In this document: positions 1-8,535 of the stretch, one piece after another
Position numbering within the stretch: the stretch's first letter is position 1
Layout: each line of letters begins with the position of its first letter
Source of the DNA: Thermaurantimonas sp046295455
GTDB taxonomy: Bacteria > Bacteroidota > Bacteroidia > Flavobacteriales > Schleiferiaceae
NCBI GenBank assembly: GCA_046295455.1
Contig: JBKBNI010000003.1
Location: 248,001-312,000 of the forward strand
Direction: 5' to 3'
Length of the DNA: 64,000 bases
The notes under the pieces: generated by a model
The model's database searches: none
Told to the model about the DNA's origin: nothing
Seen by the model: the letters and a program-made list of their open reading frames with translations, nothing else
Position numbers and translations under genes: made by a program

Positions 1-2
1 CT

Positions 3-920
3 GTGGCCTACGATGCACTGGAGACCCCATTTGGAAAAACAGACAAAATCATCGGCGGTGCTGCTACCTACATCAGCCTTGCAGCTTCGTATCTACTGCC
101 TGAGATACGCCTCGTCTCCGTAGTGGGCGATGACTTTCCGGAGGATACAATTCAAAACCTAAGGGAGAGAGGAATAAATACTGACGGCCTTCAGATAAAA
201 TCAGGTCAAAAAACATTTTTCTGGAGTGGCCGCTACCACCTTGACATGAATACCCGGGATACAATAGAGACCCAGCTCAATGTCCTGGCAGACTTTGATC
301 CTATCCTTCCGGATCATTTTAAAGACAGCAAATATCTGATGCTCGGAAATCTGATGCCGAGTGTTCAGCAGCGCGTACTCGATCAGATGACTGAAAGACC
401 TAAGCTGATTGTACTGGACACAATGAATTACTGGATGGAACACCACTGGGATGATCTTATGTACAATCTGAAAAATGTAGATGTACTCACCATCAACGAC
501 TCTGAGGCCCGTCAACTTTCGGGGGAGTACTCATTGGTAAAGGCTGCATCCAAAATCCTCTCTATGGGTCCCAGATACCTGATTATCAAAAAAGGTGAGC
601 ACGGAGCATTGCTTTTCGGAGAGGGACACATTTTCATTGCCCCGGCGCTCCCACTGGAAAACGTCTTTGACCCTACAGGCGCCGGCGACACCTTTGCGGG
701 AGGATTTATATCCTTTCTGGCACGTACAGATGATATCAGCTTCGACAACATGAAGCGCGCAGTCATTCACGCCTCTGCCATGGCATCTTTTTGTGTTGAA
801 AAATTTGGCACATCGCGTCTGGAAGATTTGACCTTAGACGAACTCGCACACCGCCATCGCCTTTTTAGGGCACTGACGCACTATGAAATGGATTTTTCAA
901 CACTGAAACAGCTCTCTTAA
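3..920 (+). CDS. PfkB-family sugar/nucleoside kinase, 5' end cut off
   Basis: ATP-dependent carbohydrate or nucleoside kinase of the ribokinase/PfkB family. The reading frame is already open at the first base, so the true start lies upstream of the window; the visible part begins VAYDALETPFGK and an N-terminal strand of about 5-10 residues is missing. The glycine-rich GGAATY near residue 18 is the substrate-lid region. NDSEA at about 165-169 and KKGEHG at about 196-201 are family motifs. The C-terminal signature DPTGAGDTFAGGF (223-235) carries the GAGD anion hole with D229 as catalytic base. The substrate cannot be assigned from sequence alone. It is 10 bp upstream of kbl and probably co-transcribed with it. 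Confidence 0.9.
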   Translation: MAYDALETPFGKTDKIIGGAATYISLAASYLLPEIRLVSVVGDDFPEDTIQNLRERGINTDGLQIKSGQKTFFWSGRYHLDMNTRDTIETQLNVLADFDPILPDHFKDSKYLMLGNLMPSVQQRVLDQMTERPKLIVLDTMNYWMEHHWDDLMYNLKNVDVLTINDSEARQLSGEYSLVKAASKILSMGPRYLIIKKGEHGALLFGEGHIFIAPALPLENVFDPTGAGDTFAGGFISFLARTDDISFDNMKRAVIHASAMASFCVEKFGTSRLEDLTLDELAHRHRLFRALTHYEMDFSTLKQLS

Positions 921-930
921 AACTTTTGAT

Positions 931-2124
931 ATGTACACTGCACTTAAGTCACAACTGGCCGAAGAACTGAAAAACATCCAGGAGGCCGGTCTTTACAAGC
1001 GCGAGCGGATTATAACATCCCCCCAAGGCCCGGAAATCACGCTCAGCACAGGGGAGAAAGTTCTGAATTTCTGTGCAAACAATTACCTTGGCCTCTCATC
1101 GCATCCGCGCGTTCTGGAGGCTGCTCGCCGGACGTTGGAGACTCATGGATTTGGCATGTCGAGCGTGCGTTTTATCTGTGGGACTCAAGACATTCACAAA
1201 GAACTCGAAGAGAAAATATCTGCATTCCTCGGAACTGAAGATACCATCTTGTACGCAGCCGCTTTTGATGCCAACGGGGGAGTGTTCGAACCACTTTTTA
1301 ACGAAATGGATGCCATTATTTCGGATGAGCTTAACCACGCTTCCATTATTGACGGGGTACGCCTGTGCAAGGCCAAGCGCTACCGCTATAAAAACAATGA
1401 TATGAACGACCTGGAGGCCAAACTCAAGGAAGCCAATGCCGCCGGAGCCAAAAATAAAATCATCGTGACAGATGGTGTCTTCAGCATGGACGGTTACATC
1501 GCACAAATGAATCATATCGCAGACCTGGCAGAGAAATACGATGCCCTTGTGATGACCGACGAATGCCATGCAACCGGATTTATTGGAAATACAGGCAGGG
1601 GAACCCACGAATTTCACAATGTAATGGGTCGGGTAGATATCATCACCGGTACACTTGGAAAAGCTCTCGGTGGAGCAATGGGAGGCTTTACTTCAGGACA
1701 CAAGGAGATTATCGACATGCTCAGACAGCGCTCCAGGCCATACCTCTTCAGCAACTCGCTGATGCCGGCCATTGTAGGTGCATCCATTGCGGTAATTGAT
1801 ATGCTAAGCGAAACCACCGCTCTTCGTGACAAGGTAATGCACAATGCCGCCTACTTCCGCACCCGAATGACGGAAGCCGGATTTGACATCAAACCAGGCA
1901 TCCATCCTATTACACCCGTGATGCTCTACGATGCTCGTCTGTCTCAGGAGATTGCCGACGAATTGCTGAAAGAAGGAATATACGTCATCGGGTTCTTCTA
2001 CCCGGTCGTACCACGTGATCAGGCTCGCATACGAGTCCAGCTATCTGCAGCCCATGAAAAAGAGCACATTGACCGGGCTGTGGAGGCCTTTATCAAAGTT
2101 GGTAAAAAATTCAACGTGATTTAA
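931..2124 (+). CDS. kbl: Glycine C-acetyltransferase (2-amino-3-ketobutyrate CoA ligase)
   Basis: PLP-dependent alpha-oxoamine synthase, 397 aa, the usual length for KBL. It cleaves 2-amino-3-ketobutyrate with CoA to glycine and acetyl-CoA in threonine catabolism. Seen in the sequence: NFCANNYLGLSSHP near residues 46-59, the SDELNHASIIDG stretch at 131-142, the MTDECHATG PLP-ring region near 208-216, and the Schiff-base lysine K244 in TGTLGKALGG. The threonine dehydrogenase that normally supplies its substrate is not in the window. Closely spaced to the genes on both sides, so operonic expression is likely. AONS (BioF)-like activity is the main alternative, but the overall match to KBL is strong. 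Confidence 0.93.
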   Translation: MYTALKSQLAEELKNIQEAGLYKRERIITSPQGPEITLSTGEKVLNFCANNYLGLSSHPRVLEAARRTLETHGFGMSSVRFICGTQDIHKELEEKISAFLGTEDTILYAAAFDANGGVFEPLFNEMDAIISDELNHASIIDGVRLCKAKRYRYKNNDMNDLEAKLKEANAAGAKNKIIVTDGVFSMDGYIAQMNHIADLAEKYDALVMTDECHATGFIGNTGRGTHEFHNVMGRVDIITGTLGKALGGAMGGFTSGHKEIIDMLRQRSRPYLFSNSLMPAIVGASIAVIDMLSETTALRDKVMHNAAYFRTRMTEAGFDIKPGIHPITPVMLYDARLSQEIADELLKEGIYVIGFFYPVVPRDQARIRVQLSAAHEKEHIDRAVEAFIKVGKKFNVI

Positions 2125-2131
2125 TCATCTG

Positions 2132-3289
2132 ATGAACCATATGATCTACAAAGGCTTTGGAACCCGGGCCATACACGCAGGCCTGGAGCCTGATCCATCC
2201 ACTGGGGCTGTGATGACCCCCATCTATCAGACCTCCACATACGCTCAAGAAGCTCCCGGCATTCACAAAGGGTACGAATACTCCCGCACACACAATCCGA
2301 CCAGAAAAGCTTTGGAAGCCAATCTGGCAGCGATCGAAAGCGGAAAATACGGGCTGGTATTTGCCAGCGGACTTGCTGCCATTGATACCTTGCTCAAGAC
2401 CCTCAAACCCGGAGATGAAGTCATCTCAACAAACGACCTATACGGCGGCACCTACCGCTTGTTTGTCCGCGTGTATGAAAAATTTGGTCTTCGCTTTCAC
2501 TTCGTGCCCATGCAGCATAGCTCTTCCATCGAGGAGAAAGTCACGGATAAAACACGTCTCATCTGGGTAGAAACACCGACCAATCCAATGCTCAACGTCA
2601 TTGATATCGAAGCGGTCGCACACCTTTGCAAATCCAAAGGCATTTTACTTGTCGTGGACAACACATTTGCATCTCCCTACCTTCAGCAGCCACTGAAACT
2701 CGGAGCCGATGTAGTAATGCACTCAGTCACCAAATACATAGGAGGGCATAGCGACCTGGTGATGGGCGCTTTAGTGGTCAATGACGATGCTCTGGCCGAG
2801 CAACTATACTTCCTTCAGAATGCAGCCGGGGCTGTACCCGGGCCGATGGATTGCTTCCTGGCACTGAGAGGTATCAAGACGCTGCATGTACGCATGCAGA
2901 GGCACAGCGAAAATGCTGAAAAAGTAGCGAGATTTCTACGCTCCCACCCAAGAGTAGAAAAAGTGTACTGGCCGGGTTTTCCAGATCACCCCGGCCACGA
3001 AATCGCAAAAAAGCAGATGCGTGCCTTTGGCGGTATGATCTCCTTTAATATCAAAGGAGACAATATAGAAGAAGCCTTCAAAGCCGTATCCTCGCTTAAA
3101 ATATTTACCCTGGCCGAATCTCTTGGGGGCGTAGAGTCTCTGGCCGGACACCCGGCCACCATGACACATGCAAGCATCCCCCGCGAAGAACGTCTTAAGG
3201 CCGGCCTGTCTGACTCTCTGATCCGTCTCAGCGTCGGCTTGGAGGACGCAGACGACCTCATCTCTGACCTCAAACAAGTATTACAGTGA
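2132..3289 (+). CDS. Cystathionine gamma-lyase/synthase family PLP enzyme
   Basis: Trans-sulfuration enzyme of the Cys/Met-metabolism PLP family, 385 aa. It acts on cystathionine or O-acyl-homoserine in cysteine/methionine exchange. GFGTRAIHAG near the start, YSRTHNPTRKALE (50-62), the PLP contacts DNTFASPY (176-183) and the PLP lysine K201 in HSVTKYIGGHSD are all present. The C-terminal SLGGVESLAGHPATMTHASIP segment is typical. Lyase and synthase cannot be separated by eye. ATG at 2132 follows the kbl stop by 7 bp; ATG at 2141 is an alternative. Its stop overlaps the GTG start of the next gene. Confidence 0.9.
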   Translation: MNHMIYKGFGTRAIHAGLEPDPSTGAVMTPIYQTSTYAQEAPGIHKGYEYSRTHNPTRKALEANLAAIESGKYGLVFASGLAAIDTLLKTLKPGDEVISTNDLYGGTYRLFVRVYEKFGLRFHFVPMQHSSSIEEKVTDKTRLIWVETPTNPMLNVIDIEAVAHLCKSKGILLVVDNTFASPYLQQPLKLGADVVMHSVTKYIGGHSDLVMGALVVNDDALAEQLYFLQNAAGAVPGPMDCFLALRGIKTLHVRMQRHSENAEKVARFLRSHPRVEKVYWPGFPDHPGHEIAKKQMRAFGGMISFNIKGDNIEEAFKAVSSLKIFTLAESLGGVESLAGHPATMTHASIPREERLKAGLSDSLIRLSVGLEDADDLISDLKQVLQ

Positions 3290-3963
3290 AAAACAAAAAG
3301 TTTGCAGTCATAGGACTTGGCCGTTTCGGAAGTGCTATTGCACGCAAACTTTCAGAGCGCGGGGCGGAAGTGCTCGCCATCGACAAAGACGAGACCAAAG
3401 TAGATGCCATCAAAGAAGATGTGGCATACGCCATCACATTAGACTCCACAGATCCGCGAAATCTCGATTCACAGGATATCACGGAAATGGATGCCGTAGT
3501 AGTGGCCATTGGTACTAACTTCCAGGATTTGATACTTACGACTTTTGCGCTGATGGAGCTCGATGTAGATCGCATCATTGTACGCGCTCAGGACCCCGTG
3601 CAAAAACGCATCCTGGAAAAAATAGGGGTGAAAGAAATCCTTTCACTCGAAGAAGAAGTTTCAAATAATGTAGCCGAACAGTTGCTTAATCCGTCTGTGC
3701 TTATGAGCATCCCTCTTCCGGATGACTATGAGATCATAGAACTGAAAGCCCCCCGAATCATCTGCAATCGCACACTCTCGGATATCGGCCTGAGAGAAAA
3801 ATACTTTATCAACCTAATCACGCTCATGCGCAAAGGACAGCCTGATGGTGAATTACATATCCTCGGCGTACCCGAGCCCACTACATCCATACTCGAAAAT
3901 GACATCATTGTCATCTTTGGAAAGTCAAAAGATATTGATCGATTTCTGGAGATCAACGAATAG
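3286..3963 (+). CDS. TrkA/KtrA-type potassium channel regulatory protein
   Basis: Cytoplasmic RCK protein of 225 aa that gates a Ktr/Trk potassium transporter by nucleotide binding. The N-terminal Rossmann domain shows IGLGRFGSAIARKL with the acidic residue of AIDKD at the end of beta-2 (NAD(H)/ATP binding). A TrkA-C domain follows from about residue 135 (LPDDYEIIELKAP... onwards). The GTG start overlaps the preceding stop (GTGA), so translation is probably coupled. The membrane partner (KtrB/TrkH) is not in the window, so either it is encoded elsewhere or this subunit serves several channels. It converges on the sensor gene, with 2 bp between the stops. Confidence 0.9.
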   Translation: MKNKKFAVIGLGRFGSAIARKLSERGAEVLAIDKDETKVDAIKEDVAYAITLDSTDPRNLDSQDITEMDAVVVAIGTNFQDLILTTFALMELDVDRIIVRAQDPVQKRILEKIGVKEILSLEEEVSNNVAEQLLNPSVLMSIPLPDDYEIIELKAPRIICNRTLSDIGLREKYFINLITLMRKGQPDGELHILGVPEPTTSILENDIIVIFGKSKDIDRFLEINE

Positions 3964-3965
3964 TC

Positions 3966-5549
3966 TTACAATTCCCGGGTTTTCTCATTTATCTGATGAA
4001 TGGCTTCATCGATTAGGGTGATCTCCTTGTAGAGCAGTCTGAGAAATTCGTTTTTATCAAAATTTTCCAGGGATTCAATCATTGTATCATCACTCAGAAG
4101 CAACTCGCATATTCCCAACGCATTGGCAACTGGCCGCCGAATGACGTGCGACTGAAGCCATGCAATCTCTCTTAGTTTTTCGTTCTGTTGGTGCAAGCGT
4201 TGTTCATACTGAACCTGTGAAGTAATGTCTATACAAAGCAGGAGCAACTCTCTTGTCTCATCCAGCTGTATAATTCCGCATTTACCCAGAAAAATATGAT
4301 CCTCCTGTTTTGTATTTAGGCCAAACTGAACGGAGTTGTCCTTTTCGATTGATGTCGATATAATTCTGGAAAGGAAAGATTCAACTTTTGTGCGATCCGA
4401 ATTTTTTACCAGGGACAGAAAAGATGCTCCTTCAAGATCTTTTGGATTTGTTTTCAGATACTTCTCCACAAGGTGCGAAGCAAACTTGATAGAAAAATCA
4501 TCGCGGAGGGTGAATATGATTCCATGACTGTTGTCTATAATGGTTTTAAAATACTTTTCTGATTTTTCGATCCGTTGTCGGGTGAGAATTTCATTGGTGA
4601 TGTTGCTGAAAATAATGCTCGTACCGTAGGACTTAAATCGCTCATCATACACTGGATAAAAGAGCACTTTGTAGTATTGCTTCTCTGCATTTATATCGCA
4701 TGTAAAATATCCATAGTATAAGTTGCCTTTGAGTGTTTCTTTTATACCCTTATCAAATTCAGCGGCTATCTCTTCAGATATAAATTTTTTACCAAGAACA
4801 TCGCCGGTTTTTATTTCATTGCCTGTGAGCACATGCATGATTTCAGAGGCTTTTTTATTAAATATGCAGATCTCCTGATTGCGGATGTAGAGAATGCTAT
4901 TTGGCGAGCTGTTTTGGATCGATTCGCGAAGGGCGTTGGCCGATGAGAGTTCAAGGTTGAGGTTTTCCAACTGCGAAACCTGAGGCACAATGATTACGAT
5001 AAGAATAATAATAGTAATCAACACCGAAGACGCTGAAAAAGCAAAATTTACCCGCTCATTGATTTTCAATTGCTGATCGGTGTAAGATACCATTTCCACA
5101 ATCAGGCCGCTGATTACCTTCAGGGAGGATTCAATCTGGTCGATGATGCGAAAGAGTTCGGCATCGCTGGTCTTAGAAGCATTCAGATAGTTTTCATAAG
5201 AAATTTGAACAATCGAGTCAATCTGTCTGAACTGCTCCAATACAAATTCTTTTTTTGAAAAATCTACATCTGCATTTTTATATAAATCCAGGGAAAATCC
5301 AATGGTTTTTAAAATTTCGTTGTAGCGCTTTATCACCAACTCACTGTTGCCATCATGGGCGGCACGGAGCAGGAGATATTTTAGTTCTGCCGTTTCATTT
5401 TTAAACCTGGAAGTGATGATAAAGAATTTTTGGAGGAGTTCCTGGCGCTCCTGTCCCCTGTTGTAGAAATAATATTGAGCCAGAGAAATGGTAATTGCCG
5501 TGGCAATCAGAATGTAGATTTTGGCTGAAAGTCGAATATTTAAATTCAA
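3966..5549 (-). CDS. Membrane PAS-domain sensor with a histidine-kinase DHp helix but no ATPase domain
   Basis: 527-aa membrane signalling protein. A TM helix at about 8-27, an extracytoplasmic helical domain of about 140 residues and a second TM near 172-190 (rich in I/V) precede two PAS-like domains (about 205-320 and 325-440). The C-terminus is a DHp-like helix pair with an H-box-like SHVIRRPVANALG around H468. The protein stops at ..NEKTREL, where a HATPase_c domain should begin; no N, G1 or F boxes are present and no such ORF follows. PAS sensors that end after the H-box helix pair occur in other Bacteroidota, so this is probably a natural architecture rather than a frameshift. It may work as a phosphotransfer or dimer partner of another kinase (inference). 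No response regulator is adjacent. Confidence 0.75.
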   Translation of the reverse strand: MNLNIRLSAKIYILIATAITISLAQYYFYNRGQERQELLQKFFIITSRFKNETAELKYLLLRAAHDGNSELVIKRYNEILKTIGFSLDLYKNADVDFSKKEFVLEQFRQIDSIVQISYENYLNASKTSDAELFRIIDQIESSLKVISGLIVEMVSYTDQQLKINERVNFAFSASSVLITIIILIVIIVPQVSQLENLNLELSSANALRESIQNSSPNSILYIRNQEICIFNKKASEIMHVLTGNEIKTGDVLGKKFISEEIAAEFDKGIKETLKGNLYYGYFTCDINAEKQYYKVLFYPVYDERFKSYGTSIIFSNITNEILTRQRIEKSEKYFKTIIDNSHGIIFTLRDDFSIKFASHLVEKYLKTNPKDLEGASFLSLVKNSDRTKVESFLSRIISTSIEKDNSVQFGLNTKQEDHIFLGKCGIIQLDETRELLLLCIDITSQVQYEQRLHQQNEKLREIAWLQSHVIRRPVANALGICELLLSDDTMIESLENFDKNEFLRLLYKEITLIDEAIHQINEKTREL

Positions 5550-5562
5550 TGTGAAGATACTT

Positions 5563-7152
5563 TCAATGGTTTTTCACCATCAAAAGTAATGATTGCAAAG
5601 TGTCTGCCTCCTGTGGTTTTTTGTCTGTCCGCCATCTGTGTATGCGGGGAAAACGAAGTGCAACTCCAGCCTTATGTCTGTTGCTCGGCTGAATGCCTTC
5701 AAATGCGATTTCGAATACCAGTACCGGCCTGACACTTCTCACGGGACCAAACTTTTCGACAGTATTTTGACGAATGAATTTATCTACCTCTTTGATTTCG
5801 CTGTCAGTAAGGCCGCTGTATGCCTTAGTAAATGGCACTAATACATCTCCATCCCAGACAGCAAAGGTATAGTCTGTGTACAGATTGGCTCTGCGACCGT
5901 GCCCGCGCTGTGCATAGATAAGCACGGCATCTACCGTCTGGGCATCGACTTTCCACTTCCACCAGTCGCCCCGCTTACGTCCGGTATGGTAGGGCGAGCT
6001 CTTGTGTTTGAGCATCAGCCCTTCACTTCCTTCCCCGGTAGCTAATGAGCGAATCCGGATGGCATCAGTCCAGTCCTCCACCTCAATCAGGGGAGACAGA
6101 TCGACCATCGGATTTCGATGACGGGATATAAAATCTTCCAGGATTTCTCTCCGAATCTCGGCAGGCCGGGAGCGGATGTCTTCGCCATTTAGCTCTAATA
6201 TGTCATAAGCTCTGAATCGGACGGGATACGCGTCAATGAGTGATTTTGTGACCTTCTTTCGGCCAAGCCGAGGCTGGAGGGTATGAAACGGGGCTACCTC
6301 ACCCCCGGCGGTTACAGGTATAAGCTCCCCGTCGAGAACCACTGATTCAGTCCAAGTGTGTGTGGATTGGATCAGTTCGGGAAAAGTATCGGAGATCAAC
6401 TCTTCCCCTCTGGACCAAAGTGCTCTGCTCTTTTCACGGCATATGAGCTGACACCTGATTCCATCCCATTTGTACTCGAGCAGCCAATCCTTTACAGAGC
6501 CAAGTGATTCAGGGGCATCTTCGAGAGGATACGCAAGGCAAAACGGATAGGGACGTAGCAGCATGTGTGTGACGGAAGGATTTTCAAAAAGGCTTAGCCA
6601 GTCGGTTTCAGCGGGATTCCAACTGCCGGCCAGTGCCAATGCTACAGCATCCGGAGAGGTGTCAAGCGCTGAAGCTATTGCGCGGTGAAGTAGCCCCTCC
6701 GAAACCCCTATCCGGAATCCTCCCATCATGAGTTTATTAAAGACAAATCGCTCATCAGCTGTCATCAGGAGCCATTTTTCAGAAATATGTGTTTTTTTTA
6801 TTTCTGCCGGCAATGCCCTTATCTGCTCCAAAAAACGCATGCTCTCTGAAAGATTTTCAAAGGCACCTCCCGGACCATCGGGTAGAATCTTGGCTATGGT
6901 TTCGGCCAAATCACCCATGATATGCCAGGTCTCGTGCACCAGCCAGTCGGGTAAGCCGGCCAGCTTCCCGGCCCAGAGCCGAAGCTCTGTACTGGAGGCT
7001 GCTTTACGGGGGCGCTTTCCGCTGAAGAGTGCCGCTGCCCAGAGTTTATCGGGATCGGCGGCTTCTTTGAAGTAGCTGATCAAGGCTGCTGTCTTGTCAG
7101 AGGTCTTGTTACTGTTGTCTAACTGGCGAATGAGTTCTGAAAAACGTCTCAT
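5563..7152 (-). CDS. ATP-dependent DNA ligase (bacterial LigB/LigC-like repair type)
   Basis: 529-aa ligase with an N-terminal all-helical DNA-binding domain (about 1-200), an adenylation domain and a C-terminal OB domain. The nucleophilic lysine is K228 in motif I (EYKWDGIR). The motif III-like FRAYDILELNGED, motif IV EGLMLKHKSSPYH and motif V WWKWKVD are visible. It matches the bacterial ligases thought to act in DNA-damage response rather than replication. Relatives often stand next to a metallo-beta-lactamase exonuclease and an Lhr-type helicase; neither is here. It lies 2 bp beyond the mark of the sensor gene's start side, transcribed in the same direction. Confidence 0.9.
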   Translation of the reverse strand: MRRFSELIRQLDNSNKTSDKTAALISYFKEAADPDKLWAAALFSGKRPRKAASSTELRLWAGKLAGLPDWLVHETWHIMGDLAETIAKILPDGPGGAFENLSESMRFLEQIRALPAEIKKTHISEKWLLMTADERFVFNKLMMGGFRIGVSEGLLHRAIASALDTSPDAVALALAGSWNPAETDWLSLFENPSVTHMLLRPYPFCLAYPLEDAPESLGSVKDWLLEYKWDGIRCQLICREKSRALWSRGEELISDTFPELIQSTHTWTESVVLDGELIPVTAGGEVAPFHTLQPRLGRKKVTKSLIDAYPVRFRAYDILELNGEDIRSRPAEIRREILEDFISRHRNPMVDLSPLIEVEDWTDAIRIRSLATGEGSEGLMLKHKSSPYHTGRKRGDWWKWKVDAQTVDAVLIYAQRGHGRRANLYTDYTFAVWDGDVLVPFTKAYSGLTDSEIKEVDKFIRQNTVEKFGPVRSVRPVLVFEIAFEGIQPSNRHKAGVALRFPRIHRWRTDKKPQEADTLQSLLLMVKNH

Positions 7153-7178
7153 AAACCGAATAACGCAAGGGAGCAGAA

Positions 7179-7352
7179 TCAGGTTTCCCGGTACAAACTC
7201 AACGGCCTGTCAAGGATTCCCGAAATGGTCTTACTCAACGGGGTGATGCTTCGGCGGGATGATGTCGCTCGGTAAGTCTTCGGGTTACGGGCTTTTGAAT
7301 GCATCCGTAGAGTCTGATCCAACCGATACGACGCCATACTTGTGCGGTACAT
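7179..7352 (-). CDS. Possible small basic protein, 57 aa
   Basis: An open frame fills almost the whole 200-bp gap between nadD and the ligase gene. It begins with an ATG directly abutting the nadD stop (TGA then ATG), as expected for translational coupling. The product begins MYRTSMASYRLDQTLRMHS and ends PLSLYRET; it is rich in Ser, Thr and Arg and has no hydrophobic segment. Base composition resembles the neighbouring genes rather than the A+T-rich spacers elsewhere. No family is recognised. It could equally be a chance frame in a gene remnant, so this is a candidate only. Confidence 0.3.
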   Translation of the reverse strand: MYRTSMASYRLDQTLRMHSKARNPKTYRATSSRRSITPLSKTISGILDRPLSLYRET

Positions 7353-7931
7353 TCATTTGGAGTATAGGCCAGTAGCATCTATGTAATTCCAGACTTTGTG
7401 ATGGACGAAATACCGGATGTCTCTGCCGGCTCCGATACGCTCACGGATGTATGTAGATGATATATCCATGGCAGGTGCTTTTTCAAAATAGACGCCGATC
7501 TGTGCCTCCTCTGCACTAAGTCTTACAAAGGGCCGGGGGTAAATGTATATCTGATGATGGGCCATGATTTTTTGATAATCCCGCCATTTAAAAAAGTTTT
7601 TTGTATTGTCTGCTCCCATGAGCAAAACAAATTGGCTGTCGGTGTAAGTGGCCCTTAGTCTCTCGAGGGTATAAACTGTGTAATTAGGCTTTGGCATTGA
7701 AAATTCGACATCGGATGCTTTCAGAGCGGGTACTCCCTCGATGGCCAGCTGAACCATGTACAACCTTTGGCGGTCGTCCGTGATTTTTTCTTTCTGCTTA
7801 AAGGGACTTTTTGGACTGACTACAAACCAGACTTCGTTGAGGTCCGTTTCATTGATGAAGAATTGGGCGATGATCAGGTGGCCGATATGTACGGGATTAA
7901 AGGTTCCAAAAAAGAGGCCTATTTTTTTCAT
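7353..7931 (-). CDS. nadD: Nicotinate-nucleotide adenylyltransferase
   Basis: 192-aa cytosolic nucleotidyltransferase that makes deamido-NAD from nicotinate mononucleotide and ATP in NAD biosynthesis. The N-terminal GTFNPVHIGH (residues 9-18) is the ATP-binding (T/H)xGH-type motif. LMGADNTKNFFKWRDY is the substrate region, and DISSTYIRERI is the ISSTxIR motif that closes the fold. The start overlaps the end of gmk by 4 bp, so gmk and nadD are probably translated from one message, a pairing common in Bacteroidota. Confidence 0.95.
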   Translation of the reverse strand: MKKIGLFFGTFNPVHIGHLIIAQFFINETDLNEVWFVVSPKSPFKQKEKITDDRQRLYMVQLAIEGVPALKASDVEFSMPKPNYTVYTLERLRATYTDSQFVLLMGADNTKNFFKWRDYQKIMAHHQIYIYPRPFVRLSAEEAQIGVYFEKAPAMDISSTYIRERIGAGRDIRYFVHHKVWNYIDATGLYSK

Positions 7932-8500
7932 TGAGGTAGATTCAAAAACGATTTTAAAAGCTCTTCAGCTTTTTTCAACGAAGTGCTGAGGTCATTATTT
8001 TCCAGTATTACATCAAATTTATCCGCATATCGCATTTCATCTTCGGCTTTGGTGAGGCGCTGACGGAGTTTTTCGGCCGATTCTGTATTGCGGAGGATCA
8101 GCCGGTTTTTGAGCTCCTCTATACTGGGTGGCCGCACAAATACAGCCAGGGCATCTTTTCCGAATTGGTGTTTCAAATTGAGGCCTCCTACCACATCTAT
8201 ATCGAAGATTACAGATTTGTTTTTCTTAAAAATCCTGTCGATTTCGCTAAAGAGTGTGCCGTAGTATGTACTGGTGTAGACTTCCTCCCATTCTACAAAT
8301 TCGCCTTGTTTTATTTTCTGGATAAATTCTTCTTTTGACAGGAAATAGTAATCTCTCCCATGAACTTCATCCGGTCTGGGAGGTCTGCTGGTTGCAGAGA
8401 CCGAAAATTCGATGAAATCCGGAAAGACATGAAGCAGATGTTTTACAATTGTTGTTTTACCCGCACCGGACGGGGCCGAGAAGATGAGTAGTTTTTTCAA
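7928..8500 (-). CDS. gmk: Guanylate kinase
   Basis: 190-aa kinase converting GMP and ATP to GDP and ADP. The P-loop APSGAGKTT is at residues 9-17. The GMP-binding region SATSRPPRPDEVHGRDYYFLS, the FVEWEEVY stretch and the lid region RLILRNTES are all recognisable, and length is normal. It sits downstream of yicC (35-bp gap) and overlaps nadD by 4 bp, in the classic yicC-gmk-nadD order of Bacteroidota. Confidence 0.96.
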   Translation of the reverse strand: MKKLLIFSAPSGAGKTTIVKHLLHVFPDFIEFSVSATSRPPRPDEVHGRDYYFLSKEEFIQKIKQGEFVEWEEVYTSTYYGTLFSEIDRIFKKNKSVIFDIDVVGGLNLKHQFGKDALAVFVRPPSIEELKNRLILRNTESAEKLRQRLTKAEDEMRYADKFDVILENNDLSTSLKKAEELLKSFLNLPQ

Positions 8501-8535
8501 GGTAGCTGTATTAGTAAGTCATTCATCGTCTTTGC

